A DNA stretch of 64,000 bases, taken from Progne subis subis (Eukaryota; Chordata; Aves; Passeriformes; Hirundinidae). The stretch is from NCBI GenBank assembly GCA_022316685.1, contig JAKJHU010000538.1, forward strand, positions 62,001-126,000, written 5' to 3'. This document shows positions 1 to 10,450 of the stretch, in pieces. Numbering within the stretch: the first letter of the stretch is position 1; every line of letters starts with the position of its first letter. Below the pieces are notes generated by a model, which was not told the DNA's origin, did not search any database, and saw only the letters and a program-made list of their open reading frames with translations. Position numbers and translations under genes: made by a program.

Positions 1-2
1 TT

Positions 3-872
3 ACTGAACTTCCTCAAGTACAAAGATGGAAGTATTTATTAGTAATGACAGACCATCTAACTCATTGGGTAGAAGCAGTTCCCACTACCAAGGCCTCAGC
101 CAACATGGTAAGTAAGACCCTTTTAGAACAGATTATTCCCAGATATGGAATGGTTAACAGAATAGACTCAGACAGAGGAACGCATTTTACATCAAAAGTG
201 TTACAACAGCTAATTCAGTCTTTAGGGATAAAATGGGAGCTGCATACCCCATGGCATCCACAGAGTTCTGGTCGTGTAGAAAGGATGAACCAGACTTTAA
301 AGAGAACTTTGACCAAATTAATAGTTAAAACCCAAATGTCATGGGTACAATGCCTACCTTTGGCCTTATTGAGGATCCGAACACAACCCAGGTCAGACCT
401 GGGAGTGTCACCCTATGAAATGATGTTTGTGTCACCCTTTTTAACCACCCAACATGAAAATGCTACCTATGAGGTAGGGGAAATGAGCGTTAAAAGATAC
501 ATTAACACCATTGCAAAAACTCTTGAAAACTTACGGTTGAAAGGAATAATCCCTCAAACCACACCTTTAGACTTTAAAATCCATAATGTTCATCCAGGGG
601 AATGGGTGCTAGTAAAAACCTGGAAAGAACAATCTTTAACTCCTCAATGGGAAAGCCCTTTTCAGGTATTGCTGACGACCGAGGCTGCGATCCGGACCAA
701 GGAACGAGGGTGGATCCACGCCAGCAGAATCAAAGGAACTGTGGAAGAACCTAAGGAGTGGACGATTGCATCTGAACCGGGTGATACCAAACAGACTCTT
801 AAACGGGGACTGGGTGGTAATGAACTAGGAAGACCCAAATGGTCCAAAAAACATACCCAGGATCACACCTAA
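3..872 (+). pseudogene. pol: Retroviral integrase, C-terminal part of pol (ERV-1)
   Basis: The frame is open from the first bases of the window, so the N-terminal zinc domain and the first catalytic Asp lie upstream. The core shows the second Asp in the SDRGTHF context and the catalytic Glu in HPQSSGRVERMN, the usual D,D-35-E signature. The C-terminal part has a GEWVLVKTW stretch and a WIHASRIK stretch, as in gammaretrovirus-like integrases that end in a small SH3-like domain. The product would insert viral cDNA into host DNA. No internal stop is seen to 872. It is marked broken because the gene is cut by the window and the element's env is defective. Confidence 0.85.
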
Positions 873-896
873 TTGGGAGATAAGGCCAAGCTTATA

Positions 897-1380
897 GCAG
901 TGGTTTCAAGTACCGCCTGGACAAGCTTTAAGACGCCTCAGATACCCTCCTTGGGGAGGAATACTTCCACTCCAAACAGGAGGATCAGGACTGTTTCGGA
1001 CAGAGAACTCTTGTATTCATGCCTTAGCCTGTGATTTATACAAGGAGGAAGAGGAGTTGAAACTTCCATCAGCGCCAGACCAAATACCCTGTTTGATCCA
1101 CCCAAATACCAGACATGCTAGCTGGGTTAAATGTAAATGTTTAAATTGTGGGAAGAATTGGTATTGTAGTTCACACAAGCGACGCTCTCGTTGCAGGAAG
1201 TGTCAAGGGCCAAATCGATCTCCTATCCAAGTAGAATTCGAAGAAACTGAAAAAATAACTTTGTTTTGTGGATGGGAATTATTAGTGCCTGTTGAATGGG
1301 AGATACCGGAAGAACAGTGGGAAATGACAGTTAAGGAGTGTCAAAAACGATTTGTCTGGAAATTAGCTAAGAGGAAGTGA
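897..1380 (+). CDS. Unrecognised Cys- and Arg-rich ORF between integrase and env (ERV-1)
   Basis: This frame stays open for about 160 codons after a TAG just upstream, with no ATG in its first half, so it would need splicing or a non-AUG start. Residues encoded at 1126-1200 form a cluster with spacing C-X1-C-X2-C-X5-C-X2-H-X5-C-X2-C, and the basic run HKRRSRCRK overlaps it. The upstream part is Pro/Gly-rich, then acidic (EEEE). The C-terminal part holds several Trp residues and ends in KLAKRK. The layout resembles a small zinc-binding, nucleic-acid-binding regulator, and its place between pol and env suits an accessory gene, but I recognise no family. It could also be a decayed pre-env or pol extension. 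Confidence 0.45.
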
Positions 1381-1469
1381 CAAGGAAATAGAGGGCAAGA
1401 CCAGATTGGCCTCTGTATTCGCCACCAAGAAGATCAAATACACCTGCTGTGGGTTGCAACCCCATAGGC

Positions 1470-3287
1470 ATGGGAGGTGGGAATATAAGCCATACTGGAC
1501 CTCTGTTACTCCTTTTTCTGTCACTCAATTTTTGTCTTCTCCCTTTTGGGATATCGACAAGGCCATGTTATAGGTGTTACCAAAAGCTGTACATGGAAAG
1601 ACACCGAGGTTCTTTTTTCATTTCTCACACTCATGTCAACAGTCACTGTTATAACCCATCCAAATTAGGCAATTGCATACATAAAGGGAAGAAGTACTGG
1701 ATTGCAGAGAACTTAGGAACAAGTGGTAGCAGGATGGGAAGTCAGTGCCCAAAAGAGGAGAGATGGATTTGTTTTACCTACATTACTGGGCAAAAAGCAC
1801 CGGATTTAGTAAAAGAGCAGCTGATAAGCAAAAAGGCTAAGTCAGTACAACCACCTAAGCCTGTGCCAATTTCGATCAATGATTTGTATACCAAACTTGA
1901 ACAGCAATTAGAAAAAGAAATAGATATCTCAAGGATGGGTAAAAATCAGTTTGTAGAATTAGGAGAAAGAATAAGTAAGGAACTTAACCAGTTGTTGGGT
2001 CTGTGGAGGGGCTTTGATGTCAGAAGAATGGCCATGGAAAGGCAGCAGCTTAGGCCCAATTAAGCTTCTAAAATGGATCCAAGCAAGTACAAGTGGAGAA
2101 AACAGACCAGAAGGGTGGATTTTAAGCTCAACAGTGATAGGAGGAAGAATGTCTCTGGCGCACTGGGAAAAGCTTCCTTTATGGAGTGGGAAAAACACCC
2201 TGTAAAAGATATAAGGTTAGTAATGGAACTTCTGTATGGTGGGTCCCAGAAGCACCAACCGTGTATTGGACCCAAGAAAAAGCAAAAAATGTGAATTGTA
2301 AGTATGATAACAAAACAAAACTTTTTCAATGTAATGATACAAGTAAAAATCCTTACTTTGGCATCCCGGAAATTTCCAAATTTTGGGGGAATATAGATCA
2401 ACAAAAATTTAACTATTGGAAAGCTCCAGACGGCTTATTTTGGATATGTGGAAAAAGAGCATACCCAAAACTCCCCTCCCAGTGGAAAGGGATCTGCACT
2501 CTGGGAATTATACAGCCAAGATTTTTTCTTTTACCAGGACCTGATGGGGATCAGTTAGGGATACCAGTTTATGAGGATCTAAAGAGAAACAAAAGAGAAT
2601 TGATTGGAGGATTCCAAAAATGGGGAGATGAGGAATGACCCCCTGAACGCATACTGGAAACATGTGGGCCAGCCACCTGGGCACAAGATGGGAGTTGGGG
2701 ATATCGAACCCCAATTTATATGCTAAATCGTATTATAATGACTTCAAGCCGCTGTAGAGATAATAACGAACAAAACTGGTCAGGCAATGGAATTAATATC
2801 AAGGCAACAAACCCAAACAAGAGCAGCTGTGTATCAGAATAAGTTGGCTTAAGATTATCTATTAGCTGAAGAAGGGGGTGTTTGTGGAAAGTTCAATACA
2901 TCAGATTGTTGTTTAAAAATAGATGACAATGGAGATGCCGTCCTGGACATAGTCAATGATATCAGAAAAAGCACCCACGTACCAGTTCAAAAGTGGGAAT
3001 CAATGCTAAATACTAGCTGGTGGGATAATGTGTTGGGAGTAGAATGGTGGAAAAAGTTATGCGCTACAGCTGGTCTAATATTTCTTTCTTGTTTGATCCC
3101 CTGTTTCATTTGGCTCATCACCAGTGTGGTACAAGGCATGCAATTAGTGGACATTGACCAAAAGTTGCCTACAACACCACAAATGATTATGGTGTTAAAG
3201 AAACAAAATAATATAGAAGACCCCTTCAAAGAAGCGAGATTAATTTGTGAAAAAAATGAGCGAATAATGAAGGCTAGAAAACAATGA
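1470..3287 (+). pseudogene. env: Envelope glycoprotein gene env (ERV-1), frameshifted
   Basis: An ATG at 1470 opens a Leu-rich signal peptide (about residues 8-30), then a Cys-containing surface subunit to a stop near 2061. Surface sequence resumes in another frame at about 2186-2638, with a Trp/Cys-rich segment (WICGKRAYP, CTLG) and a furin-type site, RNKR, just before the stop at 2638. The transmembrane subunit is scattered over 2640-3287. It has a Cys motif at about 2893-2922 reading CGKFNTSDCC and an anchor in the open stretch 3003-3287 (WWKKL followed by about 25 hydrophobic residues). In functional relatives the product mediates entry. Here at least two shifts and several stops exclude a complete protein. 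Confidence 0.8.
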
Positions 3288-3310
3288 ATATTGCTCGAGC
3301 CAAATTAATT

Positions 3311-3325
3311 ATAAAGAGGGAGGAT
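3311..3325 (+). other. Polypurine tract of ERV-1
   Basis: ATAAAGAGGGAGGAT lies directly before the LTR start TGTGAAAAG. A purine-rich run at this place primes plus-strand DNA synthesis, and it identifies the following LTR as the 3' LTR of the upstream pol-env genes. Confidence 0.75.
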
Positions 3326-3888
3326 TGTGAAAAGTGCATATTATATGGCTCTACGCAAGATATTTACTATATGTGTTGTGTTGTGTTGATTGTTGGTGTT
3401 GTATTAATAGTTTGATAGTATGGTAAATGTGGTTTTGTAGTTAAAATGTAGTTTTTATGTACTAACCACAGGAAAACATAAATCTTTCAGAGAAAAAAAG
3501 AATTTACTACCTCCTTATCAGAAGAAACCAACTTCTCTCTCTTTCAGCCTTGAGGATACCATAAAGATTAAAAAAGAAAAAAAAAAAAAAAAAATTGATA
3601 CTAACCAGAGACGATTCTTTGTTTGAATGGAATTTATACATCATGTATGAAATGTATGAATATTCAACAGGCTATTGCTTTTAAGAGATAATCCTTTGTT
3701 AACCAGGGTCCTTCTCCAGAGCTTGTGGCTTGGGAAAGGCACCCAGACGTCTGTAACTTTGTTTTTATTGTCTCGTATTGTCCTAACTCTAAAATTGTTT
3801 AATTTTTTACTCTAATTCTATTTTTATAACAATCTTATTTACTATTAAACTTTTAAAATTTTAAAACAAGTGATTGGCGTTTTTCACA
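3326..3888 (+). repeat. 3' LTR of ERV-1 (TG...CA, about 563 bp)
   Basis: It begins TGTGAAAAGTGC and ends GCGTTTTTCACA, the same ends as the LTRs at 52729-53293 (plus) and 8451-9003 (minus). It follows a polypurine tract and is followed by CTGCTGAACGGGG, the ERV-K leader. The right copy shows CTGCT on both sides of its solo LTR, so CTGCT at 3889-3893 is the right target-site duplication of this integration. Confidence 0.88.
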
Positions 3889-3916
3889 CTGCTGAACGGG
3901 GAGTGGAGATTTTGGT

Positions 3917-4777
3917 ATGGGAAACAAGCTTAGCAGACCATCTCTCACCCCATCCGAGCGAGACATTTATATCAAAGTTCAAAATACCCTTGTTGTGGGA
4001 GATTTTAAGTTTAGTAAAGGGGACCGGAAACATTTCATTCATTGTGTGTTCAGGTTTTTTCCTAACACAAACCCTGATTCAGTTCTTTCTGACTCTTTTT
4101 GGGACAACGTGGGGAAGCAGTTGAATGTTGTGCAGTTAAATGGGGATCTTTCTGTTGCTAAATTTTTCCCGCTGTTTCAGTTAATAGTTAATTCTTTTGA
4201 AAAGGAGGGAATTGGCTTGGGGAAAAAATTGGGTGCATCAGGAAATGTTAATGGGTCCCCGTTAAAGACCCTTTCCCCTTTTCCCTCCCCCCATGTCCCT
4301 AAACGCTTTTCCCTGCCTCAGAGTGGGTCAGCAGGCGGTTCCCGCGACTCTGCGCCGGGTTGCCACCGTCTCCCGGTTGTCTCCCGATCCCCTTTCTCCC
4401 CTTCCTAGGGCAGCACTGGCCATGCTGTGCTGGACCTTCCCCTCAACCTCCTACCTATACCCAATTACCTGAGTTTATCCCCTCCACAAGTTCCTAGTTC
4501 ACAAGTTCTATGTCCCCAAAATGGCACCAGCAACATGGCCAGCCCTGCCATTTTGTCTTCCCTCAGCCCAAGTTTTCCCGCCCTTCAGACCCAAAATGGC
4601 CACCCTTCAGTTCCTCCTCCGCCCTTTCCCGTGCACACCATTGCGCATGCGCCCACCATCGTGCCCAGCTCCTCCCCTTTCCCTTCATCCCCTGCATCAT
4701 TGGGTGAAACCACGGCGGGCCCCTCCCTCTCTTCCAGGAATGCTCCTGACATCGGAAACACCAACTGTTTAGTTTGA
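3917..4777 (+). pseudogene. gag: gag of a beta-like retrovirus (ERV-K copy 1): matrix and Pro-rich region, one amber stop
   Basis: ATG at 3917 starts MGNKLSRPSLTPSE, a myristoylation-type N terminus. The next 110 residues fit a betaretrovirus-type matrix domain, with an FFPNTNPDS..FWDNVGKQLN core. The frame meets TAG at 4406-4408, then continues in the same frame through a Pro/Ser-rich segment to TGA at 4775. One nonsense codon therefore splits a longer gag. The same stop is present in the second copy at 53811, so it predates the duplication. Capsid and nucleocapsid are not seen here; displaced gag-like sequence reappears at 7667-8285 beyond inserted LTRs. Confidence 0.8.
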
Positions 4778-5301
4778 TTATAATTTAAGCAATTTGAGAC
4801 TTTAATTTGAGAAGAAACAGCTCAAAAGCCTTGTTAAAATGAGTCTATAATAAAAAACAACCCGAGACTAGAAACAGGACTTTTAAGACAGAGTGGGGTG
4901 AAGGATGTGCAGTCTGGAGAACAAAGAAATACTTTGTAACATCAGAGAGAGAGGAACTCCACAGGACAAGTTGTAACATACCTCCAATAGCAGCAGAAAC
5001 AAAAAAAAAAAAAACAAAAACCAGAGCAAAGCAAATCAAAAAGTAAAAAAAAACAGAGCGCCAACCAAGTACAAGTAAAAGAAAAGCATGCTTTGGTAAT
5101 CCCAAAAAGCAGTCTATTCCTCACACTGACCCTAAGAAGCAGAGCGAGACCAATCCGGAAGGTTCAAAAACTGCTTTCCCCCCTGAGAGGAATGACAAGA
5201 TTTGTCTTTACAAACAAGCCCTGGGTCTGCTGGTAGATAAAACTAGCACTGAGAGATATGAGAAACAATGGGAAGGATTCTACTGACTGATGAATGGAAA
5301 A
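4778..5301 (+). other. Degenerate ERV-K gag continuation, A-rich
   Basis: This stretch lies between the Pro-rich gag segment and an inserted LTR. It is Lys-rich in translation with A runs (about 4996-5058) and many stops. It continues on the far side of the LTR (5983 onward) after the GAAAA duplication. I see no separate gene. Confidence 0.45.
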
Positions 5302-5982
5302 TGTAATAAATACGATGGACCAAATTCTATAAATCAAAATTTAGAATTTTATTGAGAGACAAAATGACAGTCTCTGATAGCCACAATTAAAAGGACAGCG
5401 TCGAGCCCGGGATTGGAGCTGGGTGAACGCAGTAACACACTCTGTCAGTATGTCACCCCCCAAGTCCACATTTCTGGTTTGGAGCTGTCTCTTTTTATAC
5501 AGTGGATCGCTGAGAGAAAATCGGGGCTCCGAGGTTCCCTCTTCTGAGGCAGCCTCATTAGATATTCATGTTCGGGTTCTGGTATTTTGAAAGGATTTGC
5601 TTGGGGAGACAATGTCCTTAATTGTCGTGTCCAGGTGCTGTGCAGAGATGTTAATGTCGGGAGGAGACGGATGAGATATCGATCTGATGTAATCATTTGG
5701 TTCTCCAGGTTCTCCATCTCCCTTTTCCATTGTCTTTGTTCTCCTCTTAACGATTCCCGGCAGAGGTATCCTCGTGTCCCTTTTCGTGTAATTCTTAGCA
5801 TAGTTTTCTCGTGTCCCTCCTGTGTAATCTCTGGCAAAAAGAAATTCCTTGTACCCCTCTCCGTGCAGCTTTCGTCTCAGTTAACCCATAGTATATTTGA
5901 TTAGAAATAAAACTTATATTTATAGGGGGTGAATTACATCTTATAACTTTTAACACAAATTAACTTTAGGACATATATCACA
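5302..5982 (-). repeat. Solo LTR, family TGTRATAAATACG, with perfect 5-bp TSD (GAAAA)
   Basis: It is flanked by GAAAA at 5297-5301 and 5983-5987. On the minus strand it carries a TATA box (TATAAAAAG, about 5491-5500) and an AATAAA near 5350, so it is antisense to gag. A diverged relative with its own duplication lies at 32377-33145, and the duplicate of this copy is at 54707-55385. Confidence 0.88.
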
Positions 5983-5987
5983 GAAAA

Positions 5988-6332
5988 GAAGAAATTTGCC
6001 TTTACAAACAAACTGTAGGTTTGTTTATAAATGCAATTGAATATTGAAAGATGAAAGTAACACTGGGGAAAAACCCATAAATCCCATAAGAATTAAAAAT
6101 TAGGGGGGTTATACATTAAAAGGGGAATCTTAGGTCTTAGGCGTTTTGGGAAGTCTGTACCTCTCAAGTACCTCAGCCAATGGGGAAAGTGAGAGGGAAA
6201 TGCAGCCGGAAAATTAGGATAAAAAGGAGGCTGCGTCCTCCAAAAAATTGAGAGACCCCAGGGGAAATGCCCCATGGCCTCTCCCTTTATTCGAATAAAG
6301 TAAAAGGACTCCTCTGTCTCCTTTTTGGACAT
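5988..6332 (+). repeat. LTR-like module interrupted by a younger LTR (continues 7107-7146)
   Basis: A TATA-like GATAAAAAGG at 6218-6227 and AATAAA at 6294-6299, followed by GGACTCC..CTTTTTGGACAT, look like an LTR promoter and R region. After the ERVL LTR the sequence resumes as AAACCTCTGG..CCTAACA, which would be its 3' end near 7146. The 5' limit is uncertain; no duplication was found. Confidence 0.45.
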
Positions 6333-7106
6333 TGTTGAGGGTTAAGTTTCCTGTAGAGTTTTTTCCCCCCCCATAAGTTGCTAGGAGACTAAATACTAGT
6401 AGTTAAAGGGTGCTTGACCTGGACAAAAGGGAGTTGATCACTTAGTTTTGGGGAAGGAAAAAAAGCTCCCGGAGAGCTGAGGGTGGGGAGCTCGCTGGTT
6501 TCGGTTTTCCGGGGAGCACAGTCGGGCGACTGCTAGCTGCGTGGAGTCCACGGTTAACAGAGGAATCTGGTCCTGGGAATTCTACCATCTGTTGGAGCGC
6601 CCAGGAATTCGGAGTTTCTTCGTTGCCCTGCTGGATTTTGGGTCAGCCCGGGTCCAGCCGCTACGGGTTCTCCAGCACTGCCCACTTCGCCTGCCAGGAC
6701 AGCCCCCTGCCTGCCGAGGACAATCCACCGCTTTTCCAGCCATCAGCGCCGGAGTTTCCACCGTTTGCCCCTCGGGGTTCTTGGTTCTGTTTTACTATTA
6801 TTATAATTGCTGTTGTTGTTTGTCTGTCCTGTTATAGTTACTAGTAAAGGACTGTTATTCCCTTCCTCACAGCTCTGACTGAAAAGGGGTTTTTTTGGGT
6901 TGTTTTTTTTTTTTTTTTTTTTTTTTGTTTGTTTGGGTTTTTTTGGTGGTTTTTTTTGTTTTTTTTTTTGTTGTTTGTTTTTTGTTTTTTGTTTTTTGTT
7001 TTTAAATCTTCCAAATTATAATAACACGGAGGGAAGAATTTAAATTTCTTATTCCTGGAGAGGCCTGCCTCTCCATAGCAGACACCTGTCTTTTCAAACC
7101 AAGACA
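6333..7106 (+). repeat. Solo ERVL-type LTR (LTR-A) with perfect 5-bp TSD (GACAT)
   Basis: It starts TGTTGAGGGTTAAG and ends CAAACCAAGACA. GACAT occurs at 6328-6332 and 7107-7111. The same family occurs at 18438, 35037 (minus), 50788, 55736 and, more diverged, 30487 (minus). Near its 3' end a T-rich tract at about 6889-7003 is much longer than in its relatives. It is one of the two parents of the hybrid LTR at 55736-56417. Confidence 0.9.
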
Positions 7107-7146
7107 GACATAAACCTCTGGTGTTCGTGGATTAATTTTCCTAACA

Positions 7147-7666
7147 CCCCCCCCCTCCTTCCCCCCACGCAGAAAGGGAACAAGCATTGGCCATGCGAGT
7201 GACCTTTCTGTCTCCTGTATCCGTTTATCCTTCTGTTTCTGTTGTTCCCCTTCTACCAATAATGCTAAAAGAAAAGCAAGTTCAAAGAGTGCCGCGCAGA
7301 AATTTAAAATACGCGCCGAAAAAATAACTCCTTTGTGAGTAGCCACGTGGCAGAGCCATATTGCTAAGGCATGGGATTTTTCCCCTTCGTGGACGGATAC
7401 CATCTAGCTGTGCCTGGCAGCACGCCCACTCCGACACGTCATAGAGTCCTTCCAGTCAGCAGCAGGACACATCCCCTTCTGTGGGCCGACTTGGTCCCAG
7501 ATACCACGGTAGTTACGACCCACAGCTCAAGGAGGCACGCCCCCGGCTCAGATGACCGTGGGAAAACCAAGGCTGGCATCTCAGAAAACTATTTCCCGCC
7601 CCCCGCCCTCGCCCCAGCAGGGCGTCCGCCGTTCACCCAAGAAGTAAAACAAAGCCTGAGTCCAAG
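7147..7666 (+). other. ERV-derived stretch without a clear gene
   Basis: It opens with a C-rich run (CCCCCCCCTCC) and leads into gag-like sequence. Open frames in it are short and unlike any protein I recognise. It probably belongs to the ERV-K gag region by position. Confidence 0.35.
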
Positions 7667-8285
7667 TTGCAGCAGTTTTCACAGATCCTACAGCCTCTCT
7701 GTTACCTGACAGGCAGAGACACTCAGCAAACAGTGAAAATCACTAGGAGAGAGCGGGGGAGAGAGGCAGTGCAGAGCTGCGAGCCCCCAGAGGTGCCCGT
7801 GGTAACTAACACAAGGAGCGGGGAGGGCTCCCTTCCCCCCCGACCGCAACCTCCCGTGCCCAGCGAGAGCAGACTGAGTCAGCAGTGGCTGTCAGCCCCT
7901 GCGCTATGGCACACACAAGAGACAAACAGCAACCCCAGTCCCAGTAGCGGCGGAGAAAGAAATAGTAACCTCAGCCCCAGTTCCAACGGCGCAGGGCGAA
8001 GCAAAGACAGCAACAGTAATTTCCCAGTTCCCTGAAACCCTCCGAGAGAGCAAAGCCGACAGTGGTAGCAAGGAGGAAGAGAAGTTTAAAGACGGCCAAA
8101 CCAGTTTAGCAAGTTTATGTTGTGAGACAGAAGCAGCCTCATTTACAAGTGAATCCAAAGAGCTACAAAGAAGAGAAGAAGCAACTAAGCAACTCTCAAA
8201 ACAAAAAACATTTACAAAAATAAAAGACTATAAAGAAGCAAACAACCAACCATGCCCTCTCAGCAGCAGCCAAGACGCAAAATAG
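7667..8285 (+). pseudogene. gag: ERV-K gag fragment, Pro/Thr/Glu-rich middle region, frameshifted
   Basis: One frame is open from 7667 to 8035; a second is open from 7878 to the stop at 8283. The second reads like a retroviral gag linker: an Ala/Val/Pro/Thr-rich run (for example AAEKEIVTSAPVPTAQ) followed by a charged Glu/Lys-rich segment with REEATKQLSKQK. The two frames overlap, which points to a frameshift. Downstream sequence to 8450 is A-rich with stops. No capsid or zinc-knuckle motif is seen. Confidence 0.5.
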
Positions 8286-8450
8286 ACTTTATCAAAAAGA
8301 AAACATTAAAATCATCACAAGAAATTCACCAAAGAAAAAGCTCAAAATACCTTAAAACCCTAACCTTATTGGGTTGTTTTACAGCTTTGAAAGAAAATCC
8401 CACTTTACAAATTAATATTTCATTGAAATTTCAAGAAAAAAGCACCTAAT

Positions 8451-9003
8451 TGTGAAAAACGCCAATCACTTGTTTTAAAATTTTAAAAGTTTAATAGTAA
8501 ATAAGATGGTTATAAAAATAGAATTAGAGTAAAAAAATTGAACAATTTTAGAGTTAGGACAATACGAGACAATAAAAACAAAGTTACAGACGTCTGTGTG
8601 CCCCCCCGAGCAAAAAGCTCCGGAGAAGGGACCCCTGTTAACAAAGGATTATCTCTTAAAAGCAATAGCCTGTTGAATGTTCATACATTTCATACATGAT
8701 GCATAAATTCCATTCAAACAAAGAATTGTCTCGGGTTAGTATCGCTTTTTTTCCTTTAATCTCTATGGCGTCCTCAAGGCTGAGAGAGGCAGGAGGAGTT
8801 GGTCTCTTCTGATAAGGAAGTAGTAAATTCTTCTTTCTCTGAAAGATTTACGTTTTCCTGTGGTTGGTACATAAAAACTACATTTTAACTACAAAACTAC
8901 ATTTACCATACTATCAAAATATTAATACAACATTAACAATCAATACAACATAATACATATAGTAAATATCTTGCGTAGAGCCATATAATATGCACTTTTC
9001 ACA
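8451..9003 (-). repeat. Inverted LTR of the ERV-1 family
   Basis: Read on the minus strand it begins TGTGAAAAGTGC and ends GTTTTTCACA, matching the LTR at 3326-3888 along its length. The flanks (CTAAT on the left, TAGTG on the right) do not form a duplication. It faces the LTR at 3326, so ERV-K gag lies between an inverted LTR pair about 4.6 kb apart. Confidence 0.85.
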
Positions 9004-9816
9004 TAGTGATTTTAAAATAAGTTTTTCTATTTTGTCAATTATAACTTGCCCAAAAATCTATATAACAAGCTAATTCTAGAAGCTAATTCCTAAATAATTT
9101 TTCCTCTACAAAAGATTTTGCAAAAATAATTTGCGTGCCCATATATTTAATTGAAATAGTTAATTCAAAATGCAAAAGTTTTTGCAAATTACCCTTATAA
9201 AAACTACAAGAAAAATGTCTAATTATTAAATTCATCTTTGAAATTAATTTAAAAACCTTTTACAATATTACACCCCTAAAAACAATTTGTTTTTGTAAAT
9301 AACTCAAAGAAAATCTAAGAACCTCATAGCCATATGGCAAAATCCAGACACCAAAAGTTAGCAATCAGATTTTAAAAAAAGTCTAAAAGCCATACCTCAA
9401 ATTATAAAACTAACAACTATCTGCATGTTTTTTAAAGCTCATATGTCACATATATTAAATCAAACAGTAAATTCCTAAGTTTTACAGCAAATAGTAATGC
9501 AATGACAAACCTTTAACCATGCATCTTGCATCAAAATACATCAGCACTTGTAAAAAGTGTTTCACATATCTCAGAATCAAACTCAAACAATTGTACCTTA
9601 CCCAAACTACCAAACACTAGCTGTGCCATCAATGGCAGCAAAAATTAGCCCCCAAAATTAAGAGCAAAAAGATATAACACAATATCAGTAATTTAAGCAA
9701 TTCAAATTCACTTATCTAACCACACTTTTTAAAGCAAATTCTACCTCAACATGTAAGAGAAAAAAGACCAAGCATACAATTAAAACATTTCTCACAAGCA
9801 TTTCTCATTCCTAAAT
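9004..9816. other. AT-rich stretch with no recognisable gene
   Basis: About 800 bp of A/T-rich sequence dense in stops on both strands. I saw no TATA-polyA pairing, terminal repeats or retroviral motifs. It may be old host sequence or decayed retroviral gag. Confidence 0.4.
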
Positions 9817-10097
9817 TGAGACATTAATTTTGAAGAATTAAGGATTTTTAGGAAAGTTAAGATAATAAGTTGCTGAATTAGCTGAATTAGACAGGTAAGC
9901 TTTGTTTGCAGTTAACAGAAGCCAGATCTTAGATAAACTATCCCGGATTTAGTAACTCACTGCTTGTCAGCTTTATGTTTGTGTAACTGTGCTTGTAATG
10001 AAAAACAAATTGTGGCAAATAGGACATAAGATAGCTGCAGATTTCCTGCTTAAAGGACCCATTGAACACAGGAAACTGTAAGTTGTACCAAGGATTC
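9817..10097 (+). repeat. Truncated 5' LTR of ERV-2
   Basis: TGAGACATTAATTTTGAAG through ACCAAGGATTC matches the first 280 bp of the 3' LTR at 13119. At 10097 the match stops abruptly and RNase H coding sequence begins, so one deletion removed the LTR 3' part, gag, protease and most of RT. Confidence 0.82.
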
Positions 10098-10107
10098 TGA
10101 GCAAGAT

Positions 10108-10440
10108 GATGCTGAAATTGTGGTAACTAACATTGTGAACCCAGCTTCCTTCCTCAGCGGGAGTATAGGAGAACCAGTGATCCATGATTGCCTGGAGACC
10201 ATTGAAGCCACCTACTCGAGCTGCCCAGATCTGAAGGACACTCTGCTTGAGGATGCTGAGACCTGGTTTACTGATAGAAGCAGCTATGTCATCAGTGGAA
10301 GAAGACATGCTGGGTATGCAGTTACCACAAGCAGAGAGGTAATAGTCTGGACCATTAACATCTACATGGACTCAAGGTATGCATTCAGAGTGGTTCATGC
10401 TCACGGAGCCATCTAGAAGGAAAGAGGACTGCTGAATTCA
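10108..10440 (+). pseudogene. pol: RNase H N-terminal part of pol (ERV-2)
   Basis: The translation contains DAETWFTDRSS (the RNase H first-Asp region) and later YMDSRYAFRVVHAHGAI (the DSRYAF motif). A TAG after HGAI and a shift near 10345 break the frame. It is fused upstream to LTR sequence and cut downstream by an inserted LTR at about 10451. It resumes at 10990. Confidence 0.72.
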
Positions 10441-10450
10441 CCAGGCAAGT

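Larger units (their letters stand above)
1..3888 (+). mobile_element. ERV-1: 3' half of an endogenous provirus (pol-IN, env, PPT, LTR)
   Basis: The order is integrase core, a Cys/Arg-rich ORF, a broken env, a purine-rich tract and an LTR ending in CA. This is the 3' part of a provirus whose 5' part lies left of the window. Env is of gammaretrovirus-like type (signal peptide, R-X-K-R cleavage site, Cys-rich TM ectodomain, C-terminal anchor), but the genes are broken by stops and shifts. At its right end the LTR is followed by CTGCT and ERV-K leader. The homologous site at 52724-53298 holds only a solo LTR flanked by CTGCT on both sides, so this provirus sits inside an older ERV-K. Confidence 0.85.

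Noticed and set aside
3889..3916. Primer-binding site directly after the LTR at 3326
   Set aside because: CTGCTGAACGGGG does not begin with TGG; the right copy shows it is ERV-K leader interrupted by the LTR, with the real primer site at 52412.
6333..7106. Reading this LTR as minus-oriented because it ends in CA both ways
   Set aside because: ERVL-3 (plus) has the same LTR downstream in the same sense, and on minus ERVL-1 the ACCAGGACA end abuts the primer site, so the sense strand starts TGTTGAGGG.
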